Below are positions 37,001-49,300 of a DNA stretch of 64,000 nucleotides, one piece after another. Both the position numbers and the translations under genes were made by a program. The notes under the pieces were generated by a model. That model was given only the letters and a program-made list of their open reading frames with translations, made no database searches and was not told the DNA's origin. The stretch covers positions 3,224,001 through 3,288,000 of the forward strand of contig JAKULF010000004.1 of assembly GCA_022661535.1 (NCBI GenBank), given 5' to 3'. This stretch comes from Eutypa lata (lineage: Eukaryota > Ascomycota > Sordariomycetes > Xylariales > Diatrypaceae). Position 1 is the stretch's first letter. Each line of letters opens with the position of its first letter.

Positions 37001-38623
37001 AGAAGCCACATTGAAAGGAAATTGAATGAAGAGCGCTCTCGAAGGGAAGTGGCGGAATCGAACCTCAACCAGGTTAAGAGTGAGCTTGAGGCTCGAAGCG
37101 TGGAACTTGTCAACTTAAAGCAAAGCTTGCAGGATGCGGAAGAACTTGCCGAACGCCATGCGGCAGAAGCACAGAGTCACCGCCAGGCCATCCTTTCTGG
37201 TCTAGAGCATATTGCTAGAGATAGCACAAGCGCAAATAACGCTGATGCAGAGCGCATCGCTACACTCCAAGACCAAGTCAACGCCGCCAACAGTCTGGTT
37301 CGGAAATACCAACAGGAAGCCGATGCTGCCGCCGACAAGCTGCGAAGTGCTGAGGAACGTATTGCGGGTTTGGAAGCCTACCAGGAGCAGTCTAGTAGGG
37401 AGGGTGTGACTATCCGGCGACAGCTACAATCTGCTTTGAGGGATGTCCAGTCACTACAAGCAATGAGCTCAGATCTAAAGCACCAACTTGCCAATCAGCA
37501 ACTCGAGACGAATGCAGTGACGGTACAGCACAACACATTGAAGGATATTTTGAGCGAAAGGGGCATCAGTCCAACTAGCCTTGCCCGAGTGCGTGGATTA
37601 GGCTCCAGAAACGATTCGCCCGATACCTCTCACTCCAGAGACCTTGAGCGTCAGCTTGCTCAAGCAGTTGCTTCTCACGAGGAGACGAAGCAGACCTTTG
37701 CAGTTCAAGTACAGGAGTCCGAATCCGCCTTCCGTGATAGGATAACGCAGTTGGAGAGTGATTATCAGTCGGCTGTTCACTATGTTAAGGGCACAGAGAA
37801 AATGCTCAAGAAACTGAAGGAGGAACTTTCCAAGTACAAGTCAGATAACGCTCGCCTTAAGAATGAGAACCTTGAGCTAGAAGAGCGTGTTCAAGAAAGT
37901 GAAAGTGGTGATGGGAGCAATGCTGCTGCTGCAGAGTGGCACAACGAGCGAGAGGCTTTGCTGCGGAGAATCGAAGGTCTCGAAGAGCAAGTTCAGATAT
38001 CTTCTGCCGAACTCAAACGCCACTTGGCAGAAGTACGAGAAGAGTTAGACACTACCAAACAAGAACGGGACAGCGCGATCAAGTCTAGTAACGATGTGGT
38101 CCAGCGTCTCACCACGCAAGAAAGGGAGCTAGAAGAGATGCAGCAAGAGAACTCACTTCTTGAGAAACGAGCCCAGGATGCAGAACAAAAAGTAGGCCTG
38201 CTACTTGATCAGGTCGAAAACTCAGTCGATAACTACCGAAGACAGAGCCGCATCAGTGCGGAACACGTCAACATAGCCACACCAAATACGAATGGCACTG
38301 GACATAACCGACAAGAAAGTTCAGAGGCCGGAAGTTTGTACGGTGGTCTTGGTGGTGGTGGTGGTGCGAGGAACAGTGTCGCTCTCGACAACCTAGCCAA
38401 TGAACTTGACATGTTGCGTTCGCATTGGGAAGCGACGAACAAGAACTACCGGCTCTCAAACACTTTCGACTTTGAGACTGCCCCGGTGAGGAAGGAGGAC
38501 GATGGGGTTGGGTTAGGTCTCAGTGCGAGCCTAGCTGACTGGCGGAAGCGACTTGATACCGATGATCAGGAGCCAGAGAGTGGTGATAAGCGTCAGGAAC
38601 CTAAGGGCACTGCCGGCCCATGA
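34010..38623 (+). CDS. kelch-repeat / coiled-coil cell-end protein, Tea1 (TeaA) type
   Basis: Four exons, 34010-34303, 34368-34740, 34804-35086 and 35140-38623, give 1477 residues. Six kelch blades follow the first 120 residues, each with a His/Tyr turn and a Gly-Gly end: IYVMGG, FIVYGG, IYIFGG, MYLFGG, MYIFGG, VVVVGG. A Pro/Ser-rich disordered linker comes next (about 440-700). A very long heptad-rich coiled coil (about 700-1390) is followed by a Gly-rich patch and a short C-terminal helix. This plan matches fission yeast Tea1 and Aspergillus TeaA, which ride microtubule plus ends and mark the growth zone of hyphal tips through a formin-polarisome link. The ATG at 34010 sits in a good context (GCCATGG). 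Assignment to Tea1 rather than another kelch/coiled-coil protein rests on architecture. Confidence 0.9.
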
Positions 38624-39310
38624 ATAACCGAGTGATGAAGTCCACGTTCAACTGATCTTTACAGCTGGAACTTGGAACGAAACCGTGATACCCCTTTGTA
38701 CATTTCCGCATTGTACTACCACAGGCGGGGAGTATTGTGTCATATCACATTTGATTATCTTACTTTTTGTTTTTGTTTTTTTGTTGCGTGCCACTCCGAT
38801 TCGTGGCTATCTGTTCTACTCATCGCAAGTCGATTCCTACACTTTTTCTCCATCAAAGGGGCAGATTTTCCGTTTGGGGAGGTTATTTACAATTCTACGA
38901 TGATGATTTTTTTTCGATCCCGATTTTTTTGATCTCGTCTCACGAGACAGTTGATTCGTTCACCCACGCGTAATACTTCCACGTTTTATTCGGCTCGCGC
39001 GGCCCCTTTTTTAATTCTTCTCGTTGGCGGCGGAGACCCTGATTGCGATCTCAAGGCAGAGAGAGAAAGGCGGGCATGACTAAGGAGTTTTAAACTAGTC
39101 TGGCGGCCACAGACGCGACTCAGTTGTCATTTTATTTAACCATAAGGGGGGGTTCCATTATGTTTCTGCATTTGTGATGGGAGAAGGGGAGGGGTTGGTT
39201 GGTGTTAGCTACCTACCTAGCCAATGGTGGTAGCTAGACTTGAGACAAAAGATGTTGAGGGATGATGTTCTTGTCTAGGGAGGGAGGTGACTCGGAAAAC
39301 GAGAGACAAT

Positions 39311-39352
<42 letters not shown>
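39311..39352. repeat. (ACAG)n microsatellite
   Basis: About ten perfect tetranucleotide units, apparently intergenic. Confidence 0.95.
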
Positions 39353-39775
39353 CCGTGGGGACTTCTTTTATTGTAAAAGTTAATGTGCAATATACGTGGC
39401 CTTGTTTATGTTTCCGAGGCGAAACCGTCGAAGCCTTCGAGGCAAGAGAACCTCTAACTAGTCGTTGATTAAAGTATGACGTGCTACTTCGGTGCTTATG
39501 TAGTCTATGTGAACTAGAACATGCAGGTGTACTAGCGATGATGATCGTAGTAACAAATGACTAGTTGGTAACTGGGTAGTAAGGGCGGGTGGTGACTATA
39601 TAACTATATCACTATCTTCGTTTACGATGAAATGGAATTGATTGATTGCTGCATGGGGTATATATTATATATAATAATTATTGTCTTAACATGAAATAAC
39701 ATGAAATCAAATGCCCGCCGCCAGCTCCACGTTTGTTCGCTCAACCCTTGACAAAGTAAAATTCCTGCCTGCCGC

Positions 39776-39801
39776 AAAAAAAAAAAAAAAAAAAAAAAAA
39801 A
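39776..39801. repeat. poly-A tract
   Basis: 26 consecutive A followed by a short GA run, 110 nt downstream of the kinase-like gene stop. Could be slippage-prone or an old retroposed tail; no retroelement body is visible beside it. Confidence 0.85.
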
Positions 39802-39910
39802 GAGAGAGAGGTCCTCTTCACTGGAATAATAAAAGGGGAAAGAAAGGTGTTTTTAAAATAAATAAAAAATAGCACCCAAAATCTACAGCAGCTAATAACT
39901 ACTTAGTATT

Positions 39911-42049
39911 CTAGGGTGTCCAAGTTTCATCGTTGGGGTCAGTTTCAGGGGAGGTAGTGGGATTGCTACTGTCACCGCCACCACCACCACCCCCACCACC
40001 ACCAGGAGGAGGACTGGGGCATCTAGCGTTAGCATATGCTTCTTTTACAATTCTACCTTTGAGTAGCAGTAGCCTTTTGACACTGAGGGATGGGGCATGA
40101 AATGAACTATAGAAAGTACTTACGCTCCAGCAGGGGGAGGAGGCGGTGGAGGAATTGGTCGAGGTGGGGGTTGACGATTCACCGGTCGAGATCTCGGGAA
40201 GGCATATTCGAGGGACATGACCTGGTATTGAGGGCGCCCTGCAACATTTAAAAGTTAGCAATCACCGTTTTCTAGATATTTTAGCGAGGCGAGGTATGGG
40301 AGATGTTCGGGAGCCCAGGCCCTTTTGCTCCCAAATTTCCCCATTTCGGTAATTTCAAAGCACTGAAACTGGCCAAAAAGGGGGAGAGAATAAATACGAG
40401 AATTACTTACAGGTTTGCCATTCTCTGAGCCCGTTAAGCTGCCGCATTCGCTTCTCCCCTTCCCGCAGAACAGCTGCTATATAGCGGGAAAGGATATCAC
40501 CTCAGGTTAGCAAGCGCTCGTTTCCATATTATATATATCATTCAGCGATGGAGAAATGTTAGGGGGGTGTGGTGTTGTAGGGGTGTAAGGTCTCGTCCGT
40601 AGAGAAGGACATCTCGAAGACCCGGTAGAGGGCCATTAAGGCTGCAAGTACTTACGTGCAACATCATCGTCGTCGTCGTCTTCTTCATCATCATCATCCA
40701 TACCATCATTAGACCGCGCGTATTGAGCTTCGTACTCGAAGGGCATGAGTCGCTCAGGCTTCGTCCACGACACATCGTACGTTTTATAATGTGTTGGCAG
40801 AAGGCCTCCAGCGGGGTTTCGATATTCTTCTACCTTCTGCCTGGCGAGCGGGAGCATAGTATCAGCAACCCATTCAGCGTCAGGTTGGAAGAAACAGCTA
40901 GATTGTAAAAGTCCGTCCGCGTTGAACTGAGGCGCTAGAGGATCTGTAACAACGTCGCAGTTTGGCCACTCAAAGTTCTGGAGGAATGTGATGAGATCAT
41001 TTGAGTACGGAGTGTCCGCCGGGTCAAGATACCCATTTACGCTCGACATCAGATAGCACTCGGGTCGTTCACTCCAGTCGTCATCCATGTCAGTTACAGG
41101 TATGTGTGTCTGACACAGCTGCCGCACGGATTTTGACATCGCATATATATCCTCCCATTCATTGACCTCGTCGGTCTCAAAGATACCATATGGTATAGCC
41201 TCGGGGTCGTCGCTCTCTAGTGCGGCGCTGCCGAAATCGCCCACCACTATGTCGGGAAATGCGTTGGCTTCAAGGCCCACCGCAGGTTCCAATCCTATGC
41301 CGCGGTTACGGTAATGGATAAATATGTTTCTGCTAGCCATGTCACGGTGAGATATAGCTATGCACAAAGCAGAAATCAAACAGTTAGCCCTAGTCTGCAG
41401 CGATTCATCCAATGCTTGCCAGCAACTCAGTCTGCGGGGGAACTCCCAATATACGTACGATCCCAGTCATCCACTTCGTCATCGGTACCAGGTACAGTCC
41501 CGAAGTTGAAATACCGTATTACTTCTGCTAGTCTCTCGGCTACGAGCCAGACGAAATGTTCCGGAACGGGTCTTTTTTTCGCCGCGTACTTTTCTATAAA
41601 CTCCTCTAAAGTCCCCCCGTTGTAATATCTAGAAAACAATGAGTGAATTTGCACCCGCACGACTCGCCAGAGGATGCTAACCTTGTATACAGTGAATAAT
41701 TCTCGTCGCGGAGCTTCTGCCAGAGCTTCGTCTCCTGAAAATGTATCCTCTCCACCCCACGAACTACAGTCGGTCCTGGCAACTGCCTCACCGCTACCGG
41801 GGCTGTAGATATACGAAGATCCTCGGGTATATTGTAGCTTCCCCATTGGCGCCTCCCCACTAGCTTATTTACATACAAACCCCCTGTGTTCGCGGATTGT
41901 TCCAGGTGGACATTGTGTTGGAAGCGCTTCACGAACAAGAACCCGTCTTTTTCAATATTGGGATCAGAGGTCCATGCTAAAGGTCCGGAGTTCACATAGG
42001 GGGTGATCACTCCGTAATGTCGGTAAGGGCGGTTCGCTGCCGTCGACAT
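39911..42049 (-). CDS. fungal protein-kinase-like protein with Pro- and Gly-rich tail
   Basis: Six exons, 42049-41682, 41628-41459, 41357-40656, 40500-40411, 40238-40124 and 40022-39911, give 518 residues with every phase consistent. The N-lobe part (YVNSGPLAWTSDPNIEKDGF and LFVKRF) lacks a recognisable glycine loop. The C-lobe has YYNGGTLEEFIEKYAA, the catalytic loop ISHRDMASRNIFIHY (Asp about 185, Asn about 190), and IVVGDFGSAA with the metal-binding Asp near 220. The frame then runs through an Asp-rich segment, a short helix, a poly-Pro run and a nine-Gly run. It belongs to a lineage-expanded fungal kinase-like group of unknown substrate; activity is plausible because HRD and DFG are intact. 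Coding-looking sequence continues in frame above the ATG (FRSDWDFDPAEDP), so an upstream exon may exist; I could not place it. Confidence 0.8.
40239..40410 (-). repeat. intron 4 of kinase-like gene, candidate introner-like element
   Basis: 172-nt GT-AG intron. Shares a 15-mer (plus strand 40291-40305), an adjacent CTAAAATA block and the 5' end with the histidine kinase intron at 13290-13442. Contains the internal inverted repeat GGGAGC...GCTCCC. Confidence 0.55.
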
Positions 42050-44471
42050 CGGGTCCTCTGCAGGATCGAAATCCCAGTCAGAGCGAAAATCAGTCGAAAA
42101 AAGTCCTAAGGAAATAAAGTCAGCATAACTTCGCGATCTTGCGTGGATCCCGCGAAGGAAAATACTATCCGTCCTTCTAATTGCCAACAAAGGCGGGTTG
42201 AATTGAGATTGTCATAGCCGTTCGCGGGTATACAATGAAAGGAGCTCCCGTTTCCATACCATTGTTCAACTTGCTGCTTTAAGCCTCCCTAACAAAGATA
42301 AAACTCGTGAAAGAAAATTACGAGGCACCACCACACAATTGTACCAATTGAAGAAAATTGCCGTCCACGGATAAGGGGGGTGGGTATGAGATATGTCTAT
42401 AAGTGCTGCGAGCAATAGTTATTTACACATTTCCCTATAGAAACCTCTCAACCCTGCGCTATCTTTTATATAGGACTGACCCATAGTCTTCGCTTTTATT
42501 CACGTTGTCTCTGTCACTTTCAGCAATCATTGAAGTAAATACTAGAACCGCTGACACGACAATTGCCACGTTGAGCATCATAATATTAGTTACCTATACA
42601 TATTATAACAGTGTGAAAGAGCGATACTTCTAAAAGCTGGATAATATTCGAGAAATCAACAACTGAAAAGGGGTCATAAAGAATAGTGAACAGAATGTTC
42701 TTATTAGAGTATAAGTGTATTGTAGAAGTAGAAACAAAGAGGAATCCACCTCTTTGGTAATGAAACTTCCACGATATATGCTTCATAGATTCCCCTATAT
42801 ATAGTCGTGGGAGCAAGAAGTAGTGTAGACAGCCAATTGATACATCGTGATAATTCCTCAGAGGCGAACTAGTCACAAATTTACAAAGTATTCTAAGCTT
42901 GAATTTATCTTGACCTGTGATTGGCTAAACACTGTTTAATATGTGTTAATATTCGAGATTCCTATAAATAAAATGATTTACTAGCTAGGCCTGTTTTAAT
43001 GATTGCGTCCTTCGTAGCTATTGCATAATCGATTGTTTTGATTCCGGGGCGTGTAAAGGTGAACGAACCCTTGATAGTAGTAGAATATGTAGCTAGAGAG
43101 ATGCGTCTTATGTGTAGAAAGTTGAAGTGTATTCACGAGTGAAAAGGGATGCCGTCCCTACTTTCAAGCATGGAAGAACGCCAACTCATATCTTGCTGTG
43201 AACATCCTAAAAGCCGGTTATAATGAAGAGTAACCAATGATCAACGTAGAAACGTTATGATACTGGAGACGAAATGAGTGACCATTACGTGGTTGTCTGA
43301 TTATGACGTACTTGAGTACTTGCCTCCCTTCCTCTAATCATCAGTAGCAGAATCAGCAACAATCTACCCCTGAGACGTATGTAGATCCCGCGAAGGAAAA
43401 CATAACCATGAGAAAGAAGCACGCCGGCCCGTCTGTGCCGTCCGGAGTAGTGCCAAGCCGGGGACAGGTAACCAGACAGACAGCCAGCCAGCCAGCCAGC
43501 CCAACACGCCATTCAGGTGACCGATTTTTGAAAATAACTACTCACTGGGAGTAGCATGGAGATTCCTGCATTCGTACACATGTTGCGTGCGGCAAAATCC
43601 CGCTGTTCCTTCTTTGCGGGGTGATGTGACTGACGAAGGAGGGTGGGTAACATTGCATGAAAAACACCTCGGGCCGCAGAGCAACAGGGGTGCGAGACAG
43701 GCCTTCAGATTGATCGCGTCTCATGTGACAGTCAGAAAGAAAGAAGGCTTCCTTCCCGCCCGCACAGCCTCAAATCCTCATTGCGGAGGGCATGGCGCTT
43801 ACTGCTACGGCCTCCGCACGCCTCCCGCACTCCGTCCTGCATGCATGTATGGGTTGACTGAAGATGGGATTTCTGGAAGGACTCGGACAAGGCGGTTTGT
43901 ATATACTTTCTATATACCTAACTTACTGTGCTGAGTAATGGAAAGCGCAATAAAGTTGTTCTATACAAGAAATAACTCGGTGAATAGGTACATGGAAACA
44001 ATGAAAGACAAAGAAAATTGACGAAGTCAATGAGAACAATAGTTACGATGTCACGTATAGGTCGAAGTTAGAGTTATCGTTACTTTCAATGGGTCTCCTA
44101 TTGCTTCTCCCGCTATTTGGATACCTAACCCACTCCATTCGTCACCAGAAAAAGGAAAATGAAAAGACGCCCGATTAAGGCGACGGGAAATGTCTAGATA
44201 CAGTGAAAACGGGGCACAACTAGTGCAAAAGGTATTCATTAAATATAGCTTGTAATAGTTGGCCCCCACTCCATTCTCTTCTTGTGAAAAAACTCTTCTC
44301 TACATTGGTCCCGAGGACGGAACACTGCCGGGGGACCTTGCGCCAACAACCCAAAAAACCCTCCTCTCCTCTTCTTTTCAATTACAATCAACGTAGCAAA
44401 AAGACCAACAACGATAATAGGAAAACGGCTTTGTCTAGGCCCGCTCCCCATGCATAACATAGCGGAGATCA
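42050..44471. other. intergenic 2.4 kb
   Basis: The right-hand upstream part may contain a missing first exon of the kinase-like gene (coding-like sequence to about 42105). A (CCAG)n run lies at about 43471-43502. The 115-codon frame at 43587-43934 shows no family resemblance. Otherwise AT-rich and gene-free. Confidence 0.5.
43471..43502. repeat. (CAGA)/(CCAG)n microsatellite
   Basis: Tetranucleotide run CAGACAGACAG passing into CCAGCCAGCCAG. Confidence 0.9.
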
Positions 44472-46372
44472 TCATGATGAGAGACAGGCCTGTTGCTGGG
44501 CCTGGCAGTCGGCGAGGGTATGACCTGCCCCCGAGTTCGCGGCATCGGAACAAGCGTTGTTCTGGATGTCACAAGAGCGCTGTTTTGCGGCGTCCTCCGA
44601 TGTGAATGTGTTACCATCCCTAAGTTTCTAATGTTAGAATCGAGGAAGACGACAGCAACAGTGATAAATAAGACGCTGATGCGGACTAGAGAAAGTCGGA
44701 AGGGGTAGGGAGAGGTGATTAAAACTTACACGGAGAAGGGCCGGTTGGGGTCATTGGTATCGGTGATCTCAGGTGCGTCTCCGCCCAAAGCCTGCGTGGT
44801 GTCTTGATTAGCCCCTTGTTGGCCGATGGGGATTAGCAGGTGCACAAAGGAAGAAAAAAAAAAAGGGTTTATAGGGGAAAATCTTGCAGACGTGCTGAAA
44901 GTCGTCAAGCGACAGAAGGCTAGTTAAGGCCAATCACCGCGCTGGCCGATAGCCGTTCTTTACTCACCACCATTACCAAAGCCCCCATTTCCGCCGCCGA
45001 ATCCATTTCCAAAGCCTCCTGAACAAAGTTAGCTGCTGCTCAAAAGACGACTCGATAGACATGAAAGCGCGAAGGCGACTCACCATTTCCGAATCCATTA
45101 CCGCCGCCGCCGAAACCGCCGTTGCCTGTAACCTGTTAGCACCCACCATTCCACAATACCCCGTTGACCTGCAGTCGGGACCAATAAACAGAGCCGAGAA
45201 CATCGTCGAGTCGCACAGCGACTTTGTCGAGTCGAATCTAGCTGACAAATATATAGTTGTTTACTGACCATTGCCGCCGTTGTTGTTATTGTCATTTCCA
45301 TTATCGCCATTATTATCGTCATTTCCGTTATTGCCGTTGTTGTTATTGCCGCCGTTCGCGCCGACAGTGAACTTGTTGCAATCATCTTGGGCACCGCGCT
45401 GGGCGACGGGCATGAGGACCGGTTGGTGGTTGGACGAGGAAACCATGGTGCAGACACGGTAGTTGCCGGCGGGCAGGCCACCGGTGACGGCGGCGGTCAA
45501 GAGACCATTGCCGTTACCGGCGTCGTTGATACCTTTGAAGAAGACGAACTGGGAAGCGTCTGGGGGGGTGTTGGGGGTGAGGGAGCCTCCGAGATCCTGA
45601 ATAGTGACGTGAGTGTGACCAATAATCTGACCGTTACCGTTGATCTGCTGGGGCGCAGAGTAGTAGGTGTTGTCCGGGTTGGTGAAAGTACCGGCATCAA
45701 GGTTCGTGTACTGAACGTTGACGTCGAAGTCCTCGTTCTCATTGACATCGTCATTGTGAGCAGGGCTGATGAGAATACCGGAGATCATGTTCTGGGTTGA
45801 GGGAATCTGACCCATGGCTGCGAGACAGTTAGTGTGGTTACCACTGAGTGGTCTAGGATTTACTCACGAATGGGGTTACATGAGCCGTCCTCATTCTGGA
45901 GACCGTTGGTGATGGTCTGGCCAGAGCAGAAGTTGATGAAGTTGGCATCATCGCTTTGAGATGTTAGTCAGCTGAAACTGTAGTAGGGAGAGATGTCCAC
46001 TCACGTCAAGGAGGCCGCTTCATCTGGGTCATCCGACTGAGCGGTACCATCCTGAGCAGAACCGGTTGCGATAACGTTCTGATCGAGGCACTGGTTGCCC
46101 CCATTATTTCCACCATTGTTGTTATTATTTCCGTTATCGTTATTTTGGTCCCCATTATTGTCGTCCTGGCCATTATCGCCTCCATTCCCACCGTTGTTGA
46201 AGCCATTTCCGCCATTGAAGTTGCCACCAAAGCCCCCGTTGCCGAATTGCCGGCTCTTCAGGGCCTTGGCTGAACGGCGCTGCATAATCTGGTCGAAGGG
46301 ACGATGGAGAGTAGCCGCCTCGGTAATGGCCGCCAAGCCCATCAGGCTAACGACGACAGTCTTTGCCAACAT
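44472..46372 (-). CDS. secreted Asn/Gly-rich cell-surface protein (family often mislabelled 'ribosomal protein S17')
   Basis: Seven exons, 46372-46005, 45953-45868, 45817-45269, 45125-45084, 45018-44968, 44814-44730 and 44619-44472, give 442 residues. A signal peptide (MLAKTVVVSLMGLAAITEA) is followed by a basic Kex2-like patch, a Gly/Asn-rich linker, and a folded core with NFINFCSGQTITNGLQ, YYSAPQQINGNGQIIGHTHV, ASQFVFFKGINDAGNGNGLL and CTMVSSSNHQPVLMPVAQRG. A second Asn/Gly stretch comes next, then a Cys-containing C-terminal domain (TSEDAAKQRSCDIQNNACSD, then ADCQAQQQAC). Family members are abundant fungal secreted or wall glycoproteins; the 'S17' label in databases is unrelated to the ribosome. 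The true start is the ATG at 46372, since the longer frame begins with TTG. A TATA-like stretch lies near 46460. Exons 4 and 5 are phase-symmetric mini-exons (see findings). Confidence 0.88.
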
Positions 46373-49300
46373 TTTCGACAAGGTTTTTTCTTCTGACAAC
46401 GGATTAAGTAGGAAGAGGTTGATAATATTCCGTCCACTGGGGATCTAGAGCAAGAAGGAATTATATAATATAATGTCGTCGAGTATTCAAAATGGTTCCA
46501 GACCGTTTCGTAAAAGGGAAAAGTACTGCGACTTGAAATGAAGTGGGCTAAGCACAAGCTAATGAAGAAGTGAACGAATGTACAGGAGACCCTACCAGCG
46601 CATTCTATGCGAGGAGAAAGGAGCGATATAAACTCGGATAGAGTGTCACGGGGAAGAACAGACAAGGCGCTGGAAGACGAGGGAAAACAATACGAAATAG
46701 ATTGGCCGGAACCAGGCACGCCTTATACACCCACGATGAAGAAAGGAATATAGCCTATCCCGGGCAATTTGTGGGTATGAGGGAGTGGAAGCCAAGCTTT
46801 CCGCAACTAGCACTACAACATGTTCCCCCTTGGTGATGCTCGAGCCAAGAATGAAACCCACAGTCTCAAAACGTGGATCGGGGATTCATGAAGGAGATGA
46901 GGTTAAGAAACCGACAGGGTCTGTCAGGAGCCCCTTACCACATTAAAGTGTGGAGGATGGTGGGAATGGCGCCGATCCCTGATGTCTTGGCTTTCCCCAA
47001 CCGAGGTGGCATCTGCAGGGGTAAGCTTAATTGATCCTTGTCGGTTATGGACCGAAGCCACCCATCTACCTATGTATCTTCATCTAGCGATCATTAGGCG
47101 ACCACATTTTAACCTCAGCTCGTAATAAGATTAGTTAAGAGGGGAAAATACCTAGTAGTACTCCGGGCTAAGATGGAAGTTCGGCAGCCGGAAAAGGGCA
47201 ATAAGGATTCTATACTCCCGCTCTAGATAAACCTGCATATCTATCTATCTACATACCTATCTATACATTTGGTTAAGCGGTTATATGCATTCGAAAACCG
47301 TTCCGGCAACACATTGAACTGTATGTATATATGCTCTGATGATCTTTACTGATCGATCTGTCATAGGAGAGCGCATTATACAGCAGAATCGCCTCACTGA
47401 TCTACCATCGATTTACTGAAAACAAGTTTTATCCCACAGAAAAGGCGATTTGATGGCGTCCGTAAGCTCGGTCGCGCCCTGGACCGATCTCTGGGCGGCT
47501 GCAGGTGATTCCATGTCGAGTCATTACTACTCTCATAAAAGAGCATTGACAGGCTGTAGGCCGGGCCGGTCGCATTCCATCTGCGATGATGTACCAGATG
47601 CGGAATTTCCTGATAATTTCGCATGGACGAAATCGAGACTTTGCGGCTCAAGACGTTGCAGGAGGGGGGTCCACATAAAGACCTCCTGTCCGGGGGTCCA
47701 GGCGCAGAACTTGGTCCAATCCGCGCGCCGCTCTAGGCCAAGGGGCCCAGGCAAGTGACGTTTCGTCCCCGGCTCAATCTGAAGCAAAACTAAAAAGCCG
47801 AAACGACATAGTAGTGAACATACATATGTAGTTAAGCGCGCTTTACCTCTTTGCGGCGCATTTTTCTTTTACTATGGCTCTGGCTCTTTTTTAGTATCGA
47901 TATTATCATTACGTTTATATGTACATATGTACGTACAGTTGCTATATGGGTATTTGCTACTCTTAAATTGAGATATAGATTAAATAACGCAGTCGGACTT
48001 AGCCTGCCTTTGTCTAATCAATGTCAAAAGTGCGGACAGCAGCAAGGTTGAATTTAAGGTTGAGTTGACAGAAGCGGCTAAAGAACCGCTTAAAGACAAG
48101 CTCCGCCGGTTTCATCCCAAGTTGCTTCGGTAAATCGTTAGCGCTTCGAGCTATCTACAACAATGGTTTTGATGGTCTTCTAAGTAACATCATCAGCCTT
48201 CTTTGTACGTCGTGATACGTCCTGCGCCGTACAACTGAGATGGCTATTACTATTGTGGCGTATTCTGAACTACCTATGTATGTAGGTTTGCCTTCCTCAT
48301 CGAGGTATGTGTCGAGTTATGAAATGTTGGTAGGAGCTTCGAAGCTGAAAGCCGACCCCGTGCCCCTGAGACCGGAACTCTCAGCTTCAATGTTGCCAGC
48401 TTTGCTTATTATTAATAAGCCTGCAGCGGGCTCTGTCCGCATATGTGTGTAATTAGTTAGTGCAGGCTGCCTTGAGATAGACAGGGGCACACCCCACTCT
48501 CGGCCAAGTCTTCCGAAGGAATTTCCTGTTAAGTACTACTTGTGAAGTTTTAAAAATCTTTGATCCGAGAAAACTAACATTGCAGCCCTGGACTATACGT
48601 GACTATCTACCAACTTTATGTATGTAAGAGCCAGAAGAGTATCAGTATTTCTACCTATTATATACATATAGAATCCCCCTGCATGATTTGGAATCTTTAC
48701 TCTCTACTACAATGTGGACAGGCATTTGCAGGCCGCTATCCGATCCTTACACCCCCGCCAAAGCCCACCGAGTCCCAGCGACAAACATATTTTGACCTTT
48801 TGTCAAAGTTGGGATGAAGTCTGTGCTTGAGATCGTTTCTGTCATCGATGCCAAGACATGGTTCTAGAAACAATCATCGTGATGGTCAAGTTGGTAAACT
48901 GACGTGCATGCATAGTTGGTGCTCTATGGGTCTTTGCTGTCTCCGTTACCTTGACCTTCCACCACCACCTTGATGATTAGGTAGTATTACGAAGTACTTA
49001 TCACAGCTTGTCAATAATCGTCTCAGATGCCGACAACCGCTTATACTGGGCAAATTAAGTTCAGAGAACTCGTTGGGCATGCATATCACAGAGGCTTATT
49101 GGATACCTACTTTGACTTATGTAGTTAAGTGTTAGTATTGTAGATGAAAAGGGATCAAATTAACTCTCGCAGTCATTGATGACCTCACAATATCGGCCAA
49201 TCATGCCGGGTCGGCGGTATTCCTAGTTTACCTTTCCCGCCGACAGGTCTGTGACCTAGCCGGCCGGCTTTTCATTTGTCCAATAACTCGGTTACGAGGG

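Larger units (their letters stand above)
38624..39910. other. intergenic 1.3 kb with microsatellites, convergent gene ends
   Basis: Shared 3' region. It holds an (ACAG)n run and a 26-nt poly-A followed by GA repeats (separate entries). No gene supported. Confidence 0.6.

Noticed and set aside
42050..42190. Long first exon of the kinase-like gene starting at 42190
   Set aside because: The frame begins with TTG, not ATG; the first ATG is at 42049. An upstream exon is possible but not placed.
43587..43934. 115-codon frame
   Set aside because: No family resemblance and no flanking exons; GC-rich local stretch explains its length.
47450..47758. 102-codon frame
   Set aside because: Arg/Ser/Pro-rich with no domain; no sign of coding constraint.
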